This document shows positions 56,548 to 64,000 of a stretch of 64,000 nucleotides of DNA, piece by piece; within the stretch, counting starts at the first letter, position 1, and each line of letters begins with the position of its first letter. The notes under the pieces are model-generated. The model searched no databases. It was not told the DNA's origin and saw only the letters and a list, made by a program, of their open reading frames with translations. A program made the translations under genes and the position numbers. The stretch comes from Salidesulfovibrio onnuriiensis. Lineage in GTDB: Bacteria; Desulfobacterota; Desulfovibrionia; Desulfovibrionales; Desulfovibrionaceae. The stretch lies in assembly GCF_008001235.1 (NCBI RefSeq), contig NZ_CP040751.1, positions 1,905,001-1,969,000 of the forward strand. The letters are read 5' to 3'.

Positions 56548-57275
56548 TTCTTTTCCCCGCTGTTGACATCAAGGGGGGCCAGTGCGTCCGGCTTGCCCAG
56601 GGCAAGGAGGACGAGGTCACGGTTTTTTCCGACGACCCGGTCGGTCCCGCCCTGGAATGGGCCGCAAAAGGCTGCCGCTATCTGCACGTGGTGGACCTGG
56701 ACGGCGCCTTTTCCGGCAAGCCCAAGAACTATGAATTGATCAAGCGCATTTGCTCGGAGATCGACATCCCCGTGCAGCTGGGCGGCGGCATTCGCGATAT
56801 CGAGACGGCCAAGGCCTACATCGAGGCGGGCGTGACCCGGCTGATTATCGGCACCATGGCCCTGGAGGATCCCGAACTCTTTGCCGAACTGTGCCGGGCC
56901 ATTCCCGGCCGGATCGGCGTGTCCCTGGATGCCGTGGACGGCGCGCTCAAGACCAAGGGCTGGGTAGAGGATTCCGGGCTCATGATCGAGGACGTGCTGC
57001 CGCGCATGGAAGAAAACGGCGTGTCCTTCATCGTGTATACGGACATTGCCCGCGACGGCATGCAGACCGGCGTGAACCTCGAAGCCCTTGAGCGCCTCTG
57101 CTCCCTGACCAGCATTCCGATTATCGCCGCGGGCGGGGTGCATACCATTGCGGACATCAAGAATCTCTATCCGCTCTCAAAAAAGGGGCTGGAAGGGGCC
57201 ATTTCAGGCCGCGCCATCTATACCGGCACTTTGGATGTAAAAGAGGCCAACGACTGGATAGACGCGCAGGAATAA
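56544..57275 (+). CDS. hisA: ProFAR isomerase (phosphoribosylformimino-AICAR isomerase)
   Basis: 243 residues, TIM barrel. Catalytic Asp in [14 protein letters not shown] and second Asp in YTDIARDGM; phosphate loops QLGGGIRD and AAGGVHT. Histidine synthesis. Ends before a long terminator stem. Confidence 0.96.
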   Translation: MILFPAVDIKGGQCVRLAQGKEDEVTVFSDDPVGPALEWAAKGCRYLHVVDLDGAFSGKPKNYELIKRICSEIDIPVQLGGGIRDIETAKAYIEAGVTRLIIGTMALEDPELFAELCRAIPGRIGVSLDAVDGALKTKGWVEDSGLMIEDVLPRMEENGVSFIVYTDIARDGMQTGVNLEALERLCSLTSIPIIAAGGVHTIADIKNLYPLSKKGLEGAISGRAIYTGTLDVKEANDWIDAQE

Positions 57276-57311
57276 CGGCTGTCCATAAACGCACGATTGC
57301 TTTGTTGCTGC

Positions 57312-57364
57312 AAAGAAGCCAGCTCCTCACGTATTGTTTATACGCTGCGGGCTGGCTTCTTTTT
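57312..57364 (+). terminator. Terminator of the his operon
   Basis: AAAGAAGCCAGC (57312-57323) pairs with GCTGGCTTCTTT (57351-57362); the 27-base loop holds an inner CGTAT/ATACG stem. T run to 57364. Confidence 0.9.
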
Positions 57365-57408
57365 GCGCCGTGCACTCGCACATTTCTGAGCAGCCTTTTA
57401 AGTGAAAC

Positions 57409-57431
57409 AAAAAAGGCAGCATTTATTGCTG
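57409..57431 (-). terminator. Weak terminator of the GT2 gene
   Basis: Reverse strand: CAGCA, ATAAA loop, TGCTG, CC, then six Ts. The stem is only 5 bp. Confidence 0.5.
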
Positions 57432-57458
57432 TTTCAGGTTACTCCGCGTGAAGGGGAA

Positions 57459-58214
57459 CTACCTTCCCCAGTCTCCTTTTTCGTCGACCCGGATGTATTT
57501 CTGGAAGGTGTAATAGAAGCCCGCCAGGGCGTTGCAGAAGCCTGCCAGGCCGTCCAGGAAGCCGAGCTTGAGGAAATACAGCTTGATGAAGCGCATTTTC
57601 GCGTGCGCCAGGGCGCGCAAAACGCCGCCTTTACGCCCCTTGTTTCGCAGGTCCTTTGCCCCTTCCTCGGCATAGTAGTTGATCTTGTTCATGTGCTCGA
57701 AGAAGGAATTGTAGGGATAGTGCAGGATGTCGCCGGAAAGTTTACGGGTATCGCCGAGCGGTTCGAAGTGGTAATGCGCGCCGCTGGCCGTGACCTTCAT
57801 CTTGCCGTTTCTGAACACGCGGAAGAGATGATCCGGGTACCAGCCCGAATGTTTCATGAAGCGGTTGAAGTAGAAAGAGGACCTGGGCGTGTAGTACCCG
57901 GCCGTTTTTTCGTCCAAGGAAATGGCGGATATGATGTTCTCGCGCAGCTCGTCCGTGAGGATTTCATCCTGATCCAGGCTCACTATCCAGTCGGTCTTGA
58001 TCTCGTTCAGGGCGAATTCGAACTGCTTGACCGGGCCGGGCCAGGGGCGGATGGCCACCTTTGCTCCGCATTTTTCCGCGATCTCCACGGTCCGGTCCGT
58101 GCTTTGGGAATCCACCACGAACAGCTCGTCGCAGAAATCCAGGGACCTGAGGCAGTCCTCAAGCCAGCGTTCTCCATTATATGTCAGCACCAGGCCGGTG
58201 ACGGTTTGGCTCAT
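57459..58214 (-). CDS. GT2 glycosyltransferase, WaaE/KdtX-like
   Basis: 251 residues from ATG 58214 (GAGAGGAAC upstream). GT-A fold: TGLVLTYNGERWLEDCLRSL, LFVVDSQSTDRTVEI, and the metal motif in WIVSLDQDE. The late part has a hydrophobic/basic stretch (IKLYFLKLGFLDGLAGFCNALAGFYYTF) usual for this LPS core beta-glucosyltransferase group. Cytoplasmic or membrane-peripheral. Confidence 0.9.
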   Translation of the reverse strand: MSQTVTGLVLTYNGERWLEDCLRSLDFCDELFVVDSQSTDRTVEIAEKCGAKVAIRPWPGPVKQFEFALNEIKTDWIVSLDQDEILTDELRENIISAISLDEKTAGYYTPRSSFYFNRFMKHSGWYPDHLFRVFRNGKMKVTASGAHYHFEPLGDTRKLSGDILHYPYNSFFEHMNKINYYAEEGAKDLRNKGRKGGVLRALAHAKMRFIKLYFLKLGFLDGLAGFCNALAGFYYTFQKYIRVDEKGDWGR

Positions 58215-58334
58215 GTGTGTTCCTCTCGGGTTGAAATCCGCGCGAATCTTACATGGAACGTCTGCACAGGTCCAATGGTGAATATCATGGCCTCCTGTTG
58301 CGGGAAACGGTAGTTTTGGCGTAGGGGAAATCCT

Positions 58335-59036
58335 ATGAGAATACCTCGAGTGCTGCTGGTCGCGTTTTTTTTGCTCTTGCTCGTCCCGGTGCGGTCCCTG
58401 GCCGCCGGGCAGGTGCTTGTCTGCGGCATCGACGACGAGCCCTTTGGGCCGGGACCGGTGAAGGTGCTGCGGGAGGCATACGCCGCGCTGGGCTACAACC
58501 TGGCGATACGCCGGCTGCCCAATGCCCGCAGTGTGGAGGAAGCCAATGCAGGCCGGTGCGACGGCGAGCTGGGCCGTGTCAGCGGCATTTCGGACAAGTT
58601 CCCCAACCTGATCATGGTGGATGTGCCCATCTACCAGATAGAGCTCGTGGCGGTCTCCATGCGCAGGGATTGGGATATCCGCACCTGGAAGGACCTTGGC
58701 GGCAAGTGTGTTGCCCATCTGTCAGGAACCGTCATCATCGAAAAGAATTTGCCCGAGGACATGGAGCACGAGATAAAGGTGCAGTCGGTTGCAAAGGCCT
58801 TGACGCTGCTTGAGGAAGGAAGGGCGGACGTTGTGGTCACCACACGCGGGCACCTGAAAAAGATACTTTCCGACATGAATTTTCATGGGCTTGTGGTTCA
58901 TGAACCGTCCCTGGAGCAGGTCTGTATTTACCACTATCTGCACAAGAAGGATCGCGCCCTGGTCAGGAAATTGGAGGCTGTTTTGCGAAAAATGCAGCAA
59001 CAGGGGCGTATTTCTTCGATTCTTGGCGAAAACTGA
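58335..59036 (+). CDS. Orphan periplasmic solute-binding-like protein
   Basis: 233 residues with signal peptide ending LAA (about 24). Mature part: VLVCGIDDEPFGPGPVKVLREAYAALG, then RRLPNARSVEEANAGRCDGELGRV, where the Arg/Asp features of family 3 binders are kept, and a closing helix LEAVLRKMQQQGRISSIL. No transporter genes adjoin it. It may feed a sensor or scavenge a ligand; unknown. Confidence 0.83.
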   Translation: MRIPRVLLVAFFLLLLVPVRSLAAGQVLVCGIDDEPFGPGPVKVLREAYAALGYNLAIRRLPNARSVEEANAGRCDGELGRVSGISDKFPNLIMVDVPIYQIELVAVSMRRDWDIRTWKDLGGKCVAHLSGTVIIEKNLPEDMEHEIKVQSVAKALTLLEEGRADVVVTTRGHLKKILSDMNFHGLVVHEPSLEQVCIYHYLHKKDRALVRKLEAVLRKMQQQGRISSILGEN

Positions 59037-59115
59037 CCCGAATTCACTGGACCTTCCCGCCTGAACAAGGTACCTCGTCTTCGTTTCAGGAATTGCATCA
59101 AACAAGGGGAGTCCC

Positions 59116-60426
59116 GTGGAAGACAAACGTGCCAATCCCGTAGCCCTGGCCCCATTGGGCCTTTTTCTTGCCATCTTCATCGGAACCGGCCTGTACCTGA
59201 CCGCCCAGGGAACAGGCATGGCCTTCTATCAGCTCTCGGCCACCGTGGCCATTCTGCCCGCCATCATCTGGGCGGTGATCATGGGCAGGGAAACCCTGGC
59301 CGAAAAGATCAATATATTTCTCTCCGGCGTGGGCGACATCAACATCATCACCATGTGCATGATCTATCTGCTGGCAGGCGGATTCGCGGCGGTGGCCAAG
59401 TCCATCGGCGGGGTGGAGGCCACAGTCAACTTCGGTCTTTCCGTCATCCCCGCTGGCCTGGTGCTGCCCGGCCTGTTCGTGATCAGCGCCTTCATCGCCA
59501 CGGCCATGGGTACCTCCATGGGCACCATCGCGGCCATAGCGCCCATTGCCGTGGGCGTGGCCGACAAGACCGACCTGGGCCTGCCGCTGCTCATGGGAGC
59601 CGTGGTTGGCGGGGCCATGTTCGGGGACAACCTGTCCATGATCTCGGACACCACCATTGCCGCCACCCGCACCCAGGGCTGCGAGATGAGCGACAAGTTC
59701 AAGATGAATTTTAAGCTGGCGCTCCCCGCCGCGCTGGTGACCCTGGCCATGTTCGCCTTTCTCGGTTCGTCTGGAGAGGTGCTGGTGCACGGCGATTACG
59801 ACCTCCTGCGGATTCTGCCCTACGTGGCCATTCTGGTCATGGCCGTCATGGGCGTGAACGTCTTCATCGTGCTCACTGCGGGGATAGCCCTGTGCGGAGC
59901 CGTGGGCCTGTTCATGTCCCCGGAATTCACGCTGCTGGCCTTTTCCCAGAACATTTACGCCGGGTTCAGCGGCATGCAGGAAATTCTGGTGCTGTCCATG
60001 CTTATCGGCGGGCTGGGCGAACTCATCCGGTTGCACGGCGGCGTGAATTGGATCATCCAGTTCATCGGCAAGCTGACCTCGGGCCGGAAGAGCACCCGTT
60101 CCGGCGAGTTCTCCATTTCCATCCTGGCCGTGCTGGCCGACCTGTGCACCGCCAACAACACCGTGGCCATCATCCTCACGGGCGGCATGGCCAAGGAGAT
60201 CGCCGACAGGAACGGCGTGGACCCGCGCCGCAGCGCCTCGCTTCTGGATATCTTCTCCTGCATCGTGCAGGGGATTATTCCCTACGGCGCGCAGGTGCTT
60301 TTGGCCGGTTCCATCGCCAAGATCTCGCCACTGGCCGTGGTGGGCTCCATGTACTACTGCTATGCCCTTGCCGTGGTGGCCGTCATTGCCATTATCCTGG
60401 GTTTTCCCAAGGTCAGTCGCCAATAG
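59116..60426 (+). CDS. nhaC: Na+/H+ antiporter, NhaC family
   Basis: 436 residues from GTG 59116 behind AAGGGGAG. About 11-12 helices. GTSMGTIAAIAPIAVGVA, GAVVGGAMFGDNLSMISDTTIAATRTQGC and ADLCTANNTVAIILTG are family motifs around the ion path with the conserved Asp residues. Probably exports Na+ for H+; malate-lactate type exchange exists in the family, so specificity is not certain. Confidence 0.92.
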   Translation: MEDKRANPVALAPLGLFLAIFIGTGLYLTAQGTGMAFYQLSATVAILPAIIWAVIMGRETLAEKINIFLSGVGDINIITMCMIYLLAGGFAAVAKSIGGVEATVNFGLSVIPAGLVLPGLFVISAFIATAMGTSMGTIAAIAPIAVGVADKTDLGLPLLMGAVVGGAMFGDNLSMISDTTIAATRTQGCEMSDKFKMNFKLALPAALVTLAMFAFLGSSGEVLVHGDYDLLRILPYVAILVMAVMGVNVFIVLTAGIALCGAVGLFMSPEFTLLAFSQNIYAGFSGMQEILVLSMLIGGLGELIRLHGGVNWIIQFIGKLTSGRKSTRSGEFSISILAVLADLCTANNTVAIILTGGMAKEIADRNGVDPRRSASLLDIFSCIVQGIIPYGAQVLLAGSIAKISPLAVVGSMYYCYALAVVAVIAIILGFPKVSRQ

Positions 60427-60448
60427 GCGTTTTTCATGCCTTCGGCGA

Positions 60449-60583
60449 GCAAGGGAGCCAAGCCCCCTTGCATCCCCGCTCAATAAACAAGTCCCGCTCC
60501 GAGCTTTGCTCGGAGCGGGACTTGTTTATATTCAGGTTTCCAAAGGGATTATCCCTTTGGCGGGGTGCAGGGGCAGCGCCCCT
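60449..60583. repeat. Cluster of four palindromes between convergent genes
   Basis: Stems: GCAAGGG/CCCTTGC (60449-60471, 7 bp); the 22-bp stem listed as terminator (60483-60529); CCAAAGGGA/TCCCTTTGG (60540-60560, 9 bp); AGGGGC/GCCCCT (60569-60583, 6 bp). The part CCAAAGGGATTATCCCTTTGG with GC-rich flanks is like the intergenic repeats I recall from several Desulfovibrio genomes, but copy number cannot be checked here. Confidence 0.6.
60483..60529. terminator. 22-bp perfect hairpin, bidirectional terminator
   Basis: Arms 60483-60504 and 60508-60529 are exact complements with a TTT loop; the outer ends are AT-rich (ATAAACAAG / CTTGTTTAT). It serves nhaC (+) and mscS (-). Confidence 0.8.
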
Positions 60584-60588
60584 CCATA

Positions 60589-61428
60589 TTACATTTCTTC
60601 CTTGAACAGATGCACATCCATTTGCGGGAAGGGGATGTTCACGCCCTGTTCGTCGAAGGCCATCTTGATCTTTTCGGTAAGCGCGAAACGCACCTTCCAG
60701 TAGTCCGAGGTTTTGCACCAGGGCCGGACCACGAAGTTGACGCTGCTGTCTGCCAGCTCGGAGACCGCGATGGTCGGGGCCGGGTCCGCGAGCACGCCTT
60801 CCTGGCTGGCAACGAGCTCTTCGAGAATGGACTTGGCCTTGGGGATGTGGTCGCCGTAGCCGATGCCCACGACCATGTCGATGCGCCGGGTGTCGTTGGC
60901 GGTCACGTTGACGATGGTGCCTCCCAGGATGGAGGCGTTGGGAACGATGACCAGCTGGTTGTCCGGGGTGGTCAGGAACGTGTTGAATATCTTGATGGAT
61001 TGAACGGTGCCTGAGGTCCCGGCCACGGTGACGTAGTCGCCTTTCTTGAAGAACCGCAACAGGATGATCATGACCCCGGCAGCGAAGTTGGACAGGGAGT
61101 CCTTGAGCGCCAGGCCCACGGCCAGGCCTGCGGCGCCGAGTACCGCCAGGAACGAGGTGATGTTCAGGCCGAGCTGGCCCAGGGCGGCGATGATCACGGC
61201 CGCGAGCATGGCGTAGAAGGTGATGTTGCACAGGAATGAGGTCAGGGTTTCGTCCACGCCCGCGCGCAGCATGCCCCTGCGCATGAGGTTCACGATGCGG
61301 CGGGAGATCCAGCGCCCGACCACGAAGACGAGCAGGGCGATCAGGATGTTGATGCCGTTGATGCTCAGCCAGGTGATGATGTTTTCCGTCAGTTCACGGA
61401 TGAAATCGGGGTTGAGGATATCGTTCAT
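60589..61428 (-). CDS. mscS: Small-conductance mechanosensitive channel MscS
   Basis: 279 residues from ATG 61428 behind AAGGAGA. Three N-terminal helices, with the pore helix AAGLAVGLALKDSLSNFAAGVMI (gly/ala-packed), then the beta domain (FKKGDYVTVAGTSGTVQSI, NQLVIVPNASILGGTIVN) and the C-terminal cage. It opens on hypo-osmotic stress. The open frame runs on upstream into uraA but that part is not coding. Confidence 0.95.
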   Translation of the reverse strand: MNDILNPDFIRELTENIITWLSINGINILIALLVFVVGRWISRRIVNLMRRGMLRAGVDETLTSFLCNITFYAMLAAVIIAALGQLGLNITSFLAVLGAAGLAVGLALKDSLSNFAAGVMIILLRFFKKGDYVTVAGTSGTVQSIKIFNTFLTTPDNQLVIVPNASILGGTIVNVTANDTRRIDMVVGIGYGDHIPKAKSILEELVASQEGVLADPAPTIAVSELADSSVNFVVRPWCKTSDYWKVRFALTEKIKMAFDEQGVNIPFPQMDVHLFKEEM

Positions 61429-61496
61429 GGGGGTCTCCTTGTTGGTGAAGTTTTCACTGGATACCAGAAACAAGGAACCATTGTCATTTAGAAGAT

Positions 61497-61528
61497 AAAA
61501 AAGCCGCCGCTTCGTTGGAAGCGGCGGC
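61497..61528 (-). terminator. Terminator of uraA
   Basis: GCCGCCGCTTC (61503-61513) pairs with GAAGCGGCGGC (61518-61528); on the reverse strand six Ts follow (61497-61502). Confidence 0.93.
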
Positions 61529-61553
61529 CGTTGCATCCGGGTGGTTGTTTGGG

Positions 61554-62846
61554 CTAGTCGGTCTTGATGGTGCAGGGATCCTTTTCCTCGGGCAGGGGCT
61601 GGTTGCAGTCCTTGCAGGGCAGTACGAGGTTCAGGAACACGCCCACGATACCGGCCAGGCCGATACCGCCCAGGCGGAACTCGGCGCCGAAGGGCAGGGA
61701 CATGCCGCCCACGCCGAAGATGACGATGATGGCCACGATGGCCAGGTTGCGCGGCAGCAGGAGATCGTTGCCCGCCTTGACCAGGGTGTTCATGCCCACC
61801 ACCATGATGGCCCCGAAGAGCAGCACCATGATGCCGCCCATGACAGGCACGGGAATGGTGGACAGGAATGCGCCCAGCTTGCCCACGAAGGCCAGCAGGA
61901 TGGCGGCGATGGCGGCCCAGGTCATGATGCCCGGGTTGAATACCTTGGTCAGTGCCACTGCGCCGGAAACCTCGGAATAGGTGGTGTTGGGCGGGCCGCC
62001 GAGCATGGAGGCCAGGGAGGTGGCCAGGCCGTCGCCGAGCATGGTGCGGTGGATGCCGGGATCCTTCACGTAGTCCTTGCCGGTCACGCAGCCGATGGCC
62101 AGCACGTCGCCGAAGTGCTCGATGGCCGGGGCGATGGCCACGGGGACGATAAACAGGACAGCTTCCCATTTGAATTCCGGGAACACGAAGTTGGGCATGG
62201 CGAACCAGGGGGCGGCGGCAATGGCTTCGAAGCTGACCACGCCCAGGAACAGGGACATGACGTACCCGACGGCGATGCCGGAGAGGATGGGGATGAGCTT
62301 GAACCAGCCGCGTCCCGTCAGGGAGACCAGCACGGTGGTGGCCAGGGCGGAAAGGGAAATGATCAGGGCCTTCCATTCGATGACGAGCACGGCGGAGCCG
62401 TCGCCGGTCTTGCCCAGGGCCATGGCCACGGCAACCGGGGCCAGCACCAGGCCGATGACCATGATGACCGGGCCGGTGACGATGGGCGGCAGCACGCGGC
62501 GCAGGGCCTCGACCCCGAAAATGTTGATCAGCAGGCTGAGCACCACGTAGAAGGCGCCCGCGGCGGCCAGGCCGGAAAGGGTGGCCGGGATGCCCCAGGT
62601 CTGCACGCCGTAGATGATGGGCGCGATAAAGGCGAACGAGGAAGCCAGGAACACGGGCACGCGTCCCTTGGTCACCACCTGGAACACCAGGGTGCCCGCT
62701 CCGGCGGTGAACAGGGCCACGTTGGGGTCCAGGCCCGTCAGCAGCGGCACGAGAACCAGCGCGCCGAATGCGACGAAGAGCATTTGCGCGCCGAGAAACG
62801 CGTCTTTTGGTTTGAAACTGTAGTCCGTGGAATGCACGTCACTCAT
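61554..62846 (-). CDS. uraA: Uracil/xanthine permease (NCS2), UraA type
   Basis: 430 residues from ATG 62846 behind AGGAGG; the open frame is longer, but this start has the signal. NCS2 markers: FLASSFAFIAPI, the conserved Glu region APAIEHFGDVLAIG and the GGPPNTTYSEVSGAVALT motif. Uracil:H+ symport. Downstream of upp on the same strand, so uptake and salvage are linked. Confidence 0.94.
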   Translation of the reverse strand: MSDVHSTDYSFKPKDAFLGAQMLFVAFGALVLVPLLTGLDPNVALFTAGAGTLVFQVVTKGRVPVFLASSFAFIAPIIYGVQTWGIPATLSGLAAAGAFYVVLSLLINIFGVEALRRVLPPIVTGPVIMVIGLVLAPVAVAMALGKTGDGSAVLVIEWKALIISLSALATTVLVSLTGRGWFKLIPILSGIAVGYVMSLFLGVVSFEAIAAAPWFAMPNFVFPEFKWEAVLFIVPVAIAPAIEHFGDVLAIGCVTGKDYVKDPGIHRTMLGDGLATSLASMLGGPPNTTYSEVSGAVALTKVFNPGIMTWAAIAAILLAFVGKLGAFLSTIPVPVMGGIMVLLFGAIMVVGMNTLVKAGNDLLLPRNLAIVAIIVIFGVGGMSLPFGAEFRLGGIGLAGIVGVFLNLVLPCKDCNQPLPEEKDPCTIKTD

Positions 62847-62896
62847 CAGACAACCTCCTCCTGATAGGACATTAAAAAGTTTATAGGTCTCCCCAC

Positions 62897-62926
62897 AAAA
62901 AAAGGGGCACGCCCTTGAGCGTGCCC
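62897..62926 (-). terminator. Terminator of upp
   Basis: GGGCACGC (62905-62912) pairs with GCGTGCCC (62919-62926); seven Ts on the reverse strand (62897-62903). It begins at the end of the upp coding region and precedes uraA. Confidence 0.88.
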
Positions 62927-63552
62927 TATTTGGTGCCGAATATCTTGTCCCCGGCATCCCCGAGGCCGGGAAGAATATATCCTTTGTCATTGAGTCTTTC
63001 ATCAATGGCTGCGGTGTATATCTCCACGTCGGGATGTTTCTTCATGATCCTGTCGATGCCCTCTGGCGCACAGCAGAGGAACAGGCCCCTGATGTTGGTG
63101 CAGCCGGATTTCTTGAGCAGGTCGATGGTGGCTTCCAGGGTGCCGCCGGTGGCCAGCATGGGGTCCAGGATCAGGGCCATGCGTTCTTCCATGGCGCTGG
63201 CGAGCTTGACGTAGTATTCGACAGGCTCCAGCGTTTCCTCGTTGCGGTAGAATCCGACCACGGAGACCTTTGCCCCGGGGATCATGTCGATGACACCGTC
63301 CATCATGCCCAGGCCTGCGCGCAGGATGGGGACGACGGTGACTTTCTTGCCCTTGATCGAGTCCACTTCCACGTCGCTGGCCCAGCCCTGAACGGTGGTC
63401 TTCTCGGTTTCCAGGTCCTTGGTTGCTTCGTAGGTCAGCAGCCGGGTGATTTCCGAGGACAGGGCCCGGAAACGGCTGGTGGAAATTTCCTTCTGCCTCA
63501 AAAGGCCGATCTTATGCTTGATGAGCGGGTGCTCAACCAGATGTACCGCCAC
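62926..63552 (-). CDS. upp: Uracil phosphoribosyltransferase
   Basis: 208 residues from GTG 63552 behind AAAGGAGG. PRPP loop [18 protein letters not shown], uracil site near the C-terminus ([28 protein letters not shown]). Makes UMP from uracil and PRPP. First of the upp-uraA pair. Confidence 0.96.
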   Translation of the reverse strand: MAVHLVEHPLIKHKIGLLRQKEISTSRFRALSSEITRLLTYEATKDLETEKTTVQGWASDVEVDSIKGKKVTVVPILRAGLGMMDGVIDMIPGAKVSVVGFYRNEETLEPVEYYVKLASAMEERMALILDPMLATGGTLEATIDLLKKSGCTNIRGLFLCCAPEGIDRIMKKHPDVEIYTAAIDERLNDKGYILPGLGDAGDKIFGTK

Positions 63553-63583
63553 GTGTGACGCCTCCTTTGGAGAGTTAGTATAT

Positions 63584-63613
63584 ATTATGGATTTGTTGCT
63601 TGCCGATGCGCAA
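63584..63613 (-). promoter_or_regulatory. Candidate promoter of upp
   Basis: Reverse strand TTGCGC (63608-63613), 18 bases, CATAAT (63584-63589), about 30 bases before the start codon. Confidence 0.35.
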
Positions 63614-63731
63614 AATTTTCCCCTTTTAAGATCAATCCGGCGGTTCGGTCAAGGGTGGATTTTCAGTTTACGGAATTGTCAAACCGGTCTGTGATTTTAC
63701 TTTCCAATGATTCCCGTTATATGGTTGCCCC

Positions 63732-64000
63732 ATGAGCGAAACGAGAAAAAAACGGACCTGGGAAGCCTTGGTGGAAGGTTCCGTAACCAATATGCGCCTG
63801 GACAAGTTCTGGGCCGCCGAACTTGCAGACGAGGGAATCTCGCGCGGCAAGGTCAAGGAATGGATCGAGGCCGGAATGGCCACGGTCAATGGAACCGTTG
63901 AAACCAAGGGCAAGTGCAAGCTTTTCGGCGGCGAAGCCCTGACCCTGTCCGCCCCGGAAGGGCTGGCCGGCGACGACGCGCCGCAGCCCGAGACCGGGGC
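63732..64000 (+). CDS. RluA-type pseudouridine synthase, 5' part only
   Basis: From ATG 63732 the frame is open to the window edge (89 codons). VTNMRLDKFWAAELADEGISRGKVKEWIEAGMATVNG is an S4 RNA-binding domain as found at the start of RluC/RluD family enzymes. The catalytic Asp domain is outside the window, so other S4 proteins are not excluded. No clear ribosome site is seen. Confidence 0.75.
   Translation, partial: MSETRKKRTWEALVEGSVTNMRLDKFWAAELADEGISRGKVKEWIEAGMATVNGTVETKGKCKLFGGEALTLSAPEGLAGDDAPQPETG

Noticed and set aside
60589..62376. Long 595-aa frame extending MscS upstream
   Set aside because: The extra part is uraA read in another frame; ATG 61428 with AAGGAGA is the start.
63721..63731. 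Upstream ATG at 63721 for the pseudouridine synthase
   Set aside because: It is out of frame and hits a stop after four codons.

Overview
The window looks like chromosomal DNA of a Desulfovibrionaceae-type sulfate reducer (Desulfovibrio / Pseudodesulfovibrio group). The basis is gene content and high GC, not a marker gene; no rRNA or tRNA is present. The supporting genes are an indolepyruvate:ferredoxin oxidoreductase (iorA/iorB) followed by a sigma-54 activator, a cytochrome c maturation cluster of the reduced Cys-type-CcmE kind described from Desulfovibrio, a cysteine synthase fused to a degenerate cysteinyl-tRNA synthetase, several orphan periplasmic solute-binding proteins, and large PAS/GAF kinases. 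Genes are packed, often with ATGA or TAATG overlaps, and no integrase, transposase, phage gene or CRISPR array was seen.

Layout. 1-755 is the rarD 5' part, cut by the window edge. 1077-4302 holds a small RRM RNA-binding protein and a 972-aa cytoplasmic sensor kinase. A gene-poor, AT-richer 930-bp stretch precedes glnHPQ (5233-7467), a polar amino acid (glutamine-like) ABC importer. A chemoreceptor, a CHASE4-PAS-GGDEF-EAL protein with altered catalytic motifs and an orphan binding protein follow to 13.5 kb. 13.5-24.9 kb is mostly envelope genes: a TPR protein, a coupled sialidase-like / dienelactone hydrolase / GT9 operon, a prepilin peptidase, two BON-domain lipoproteins, an ArnT-like transferase with a PAP2 phosphatase, an apparently frameshifted small gene and an MptE-like (DUF115) protein.

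25.0-39 kb holds the CysK::pseudo-CysRS fusion, a nitroreductase, a GT4 transferase, a four-gene operon (YfgM-like, iorA, iorB, sigma-54 activator), proA, a small unknown, nadD, an HD-GYP-like protein and a second GT9. 39.1-45.4 kb runs as one operon: a CNNM/CBS protein, ccmE, ccmF, ccmA, ccmB, ccmC, a 48-aa ccmD and a TPR protein. 45.4-50.5 kb is a complete branched-chain amino acid importer, livKHMGF. 50.6-57.3 kb is guaB-guaA-tatB-tatC, then hisB-lipoprotein-hisA. The end carries a GT2 transferase, a second orphan binding protein, an NhaC-type antiporter, a cluster of palindromes, an MscS channel, uraA, upp and the start of an RluA-type pseudouridine synthase.

Most genes are core metabolism and envelope functions. 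The most unusual items are the CysK/CysRS-like fusion at 25008-27287, the enlarged TatC, the unknown lipoprotein inside the his operon, the degenerate GGDEF-EAL protein, the possible structured leader before glnH and the palindrome cluster after nhaC.
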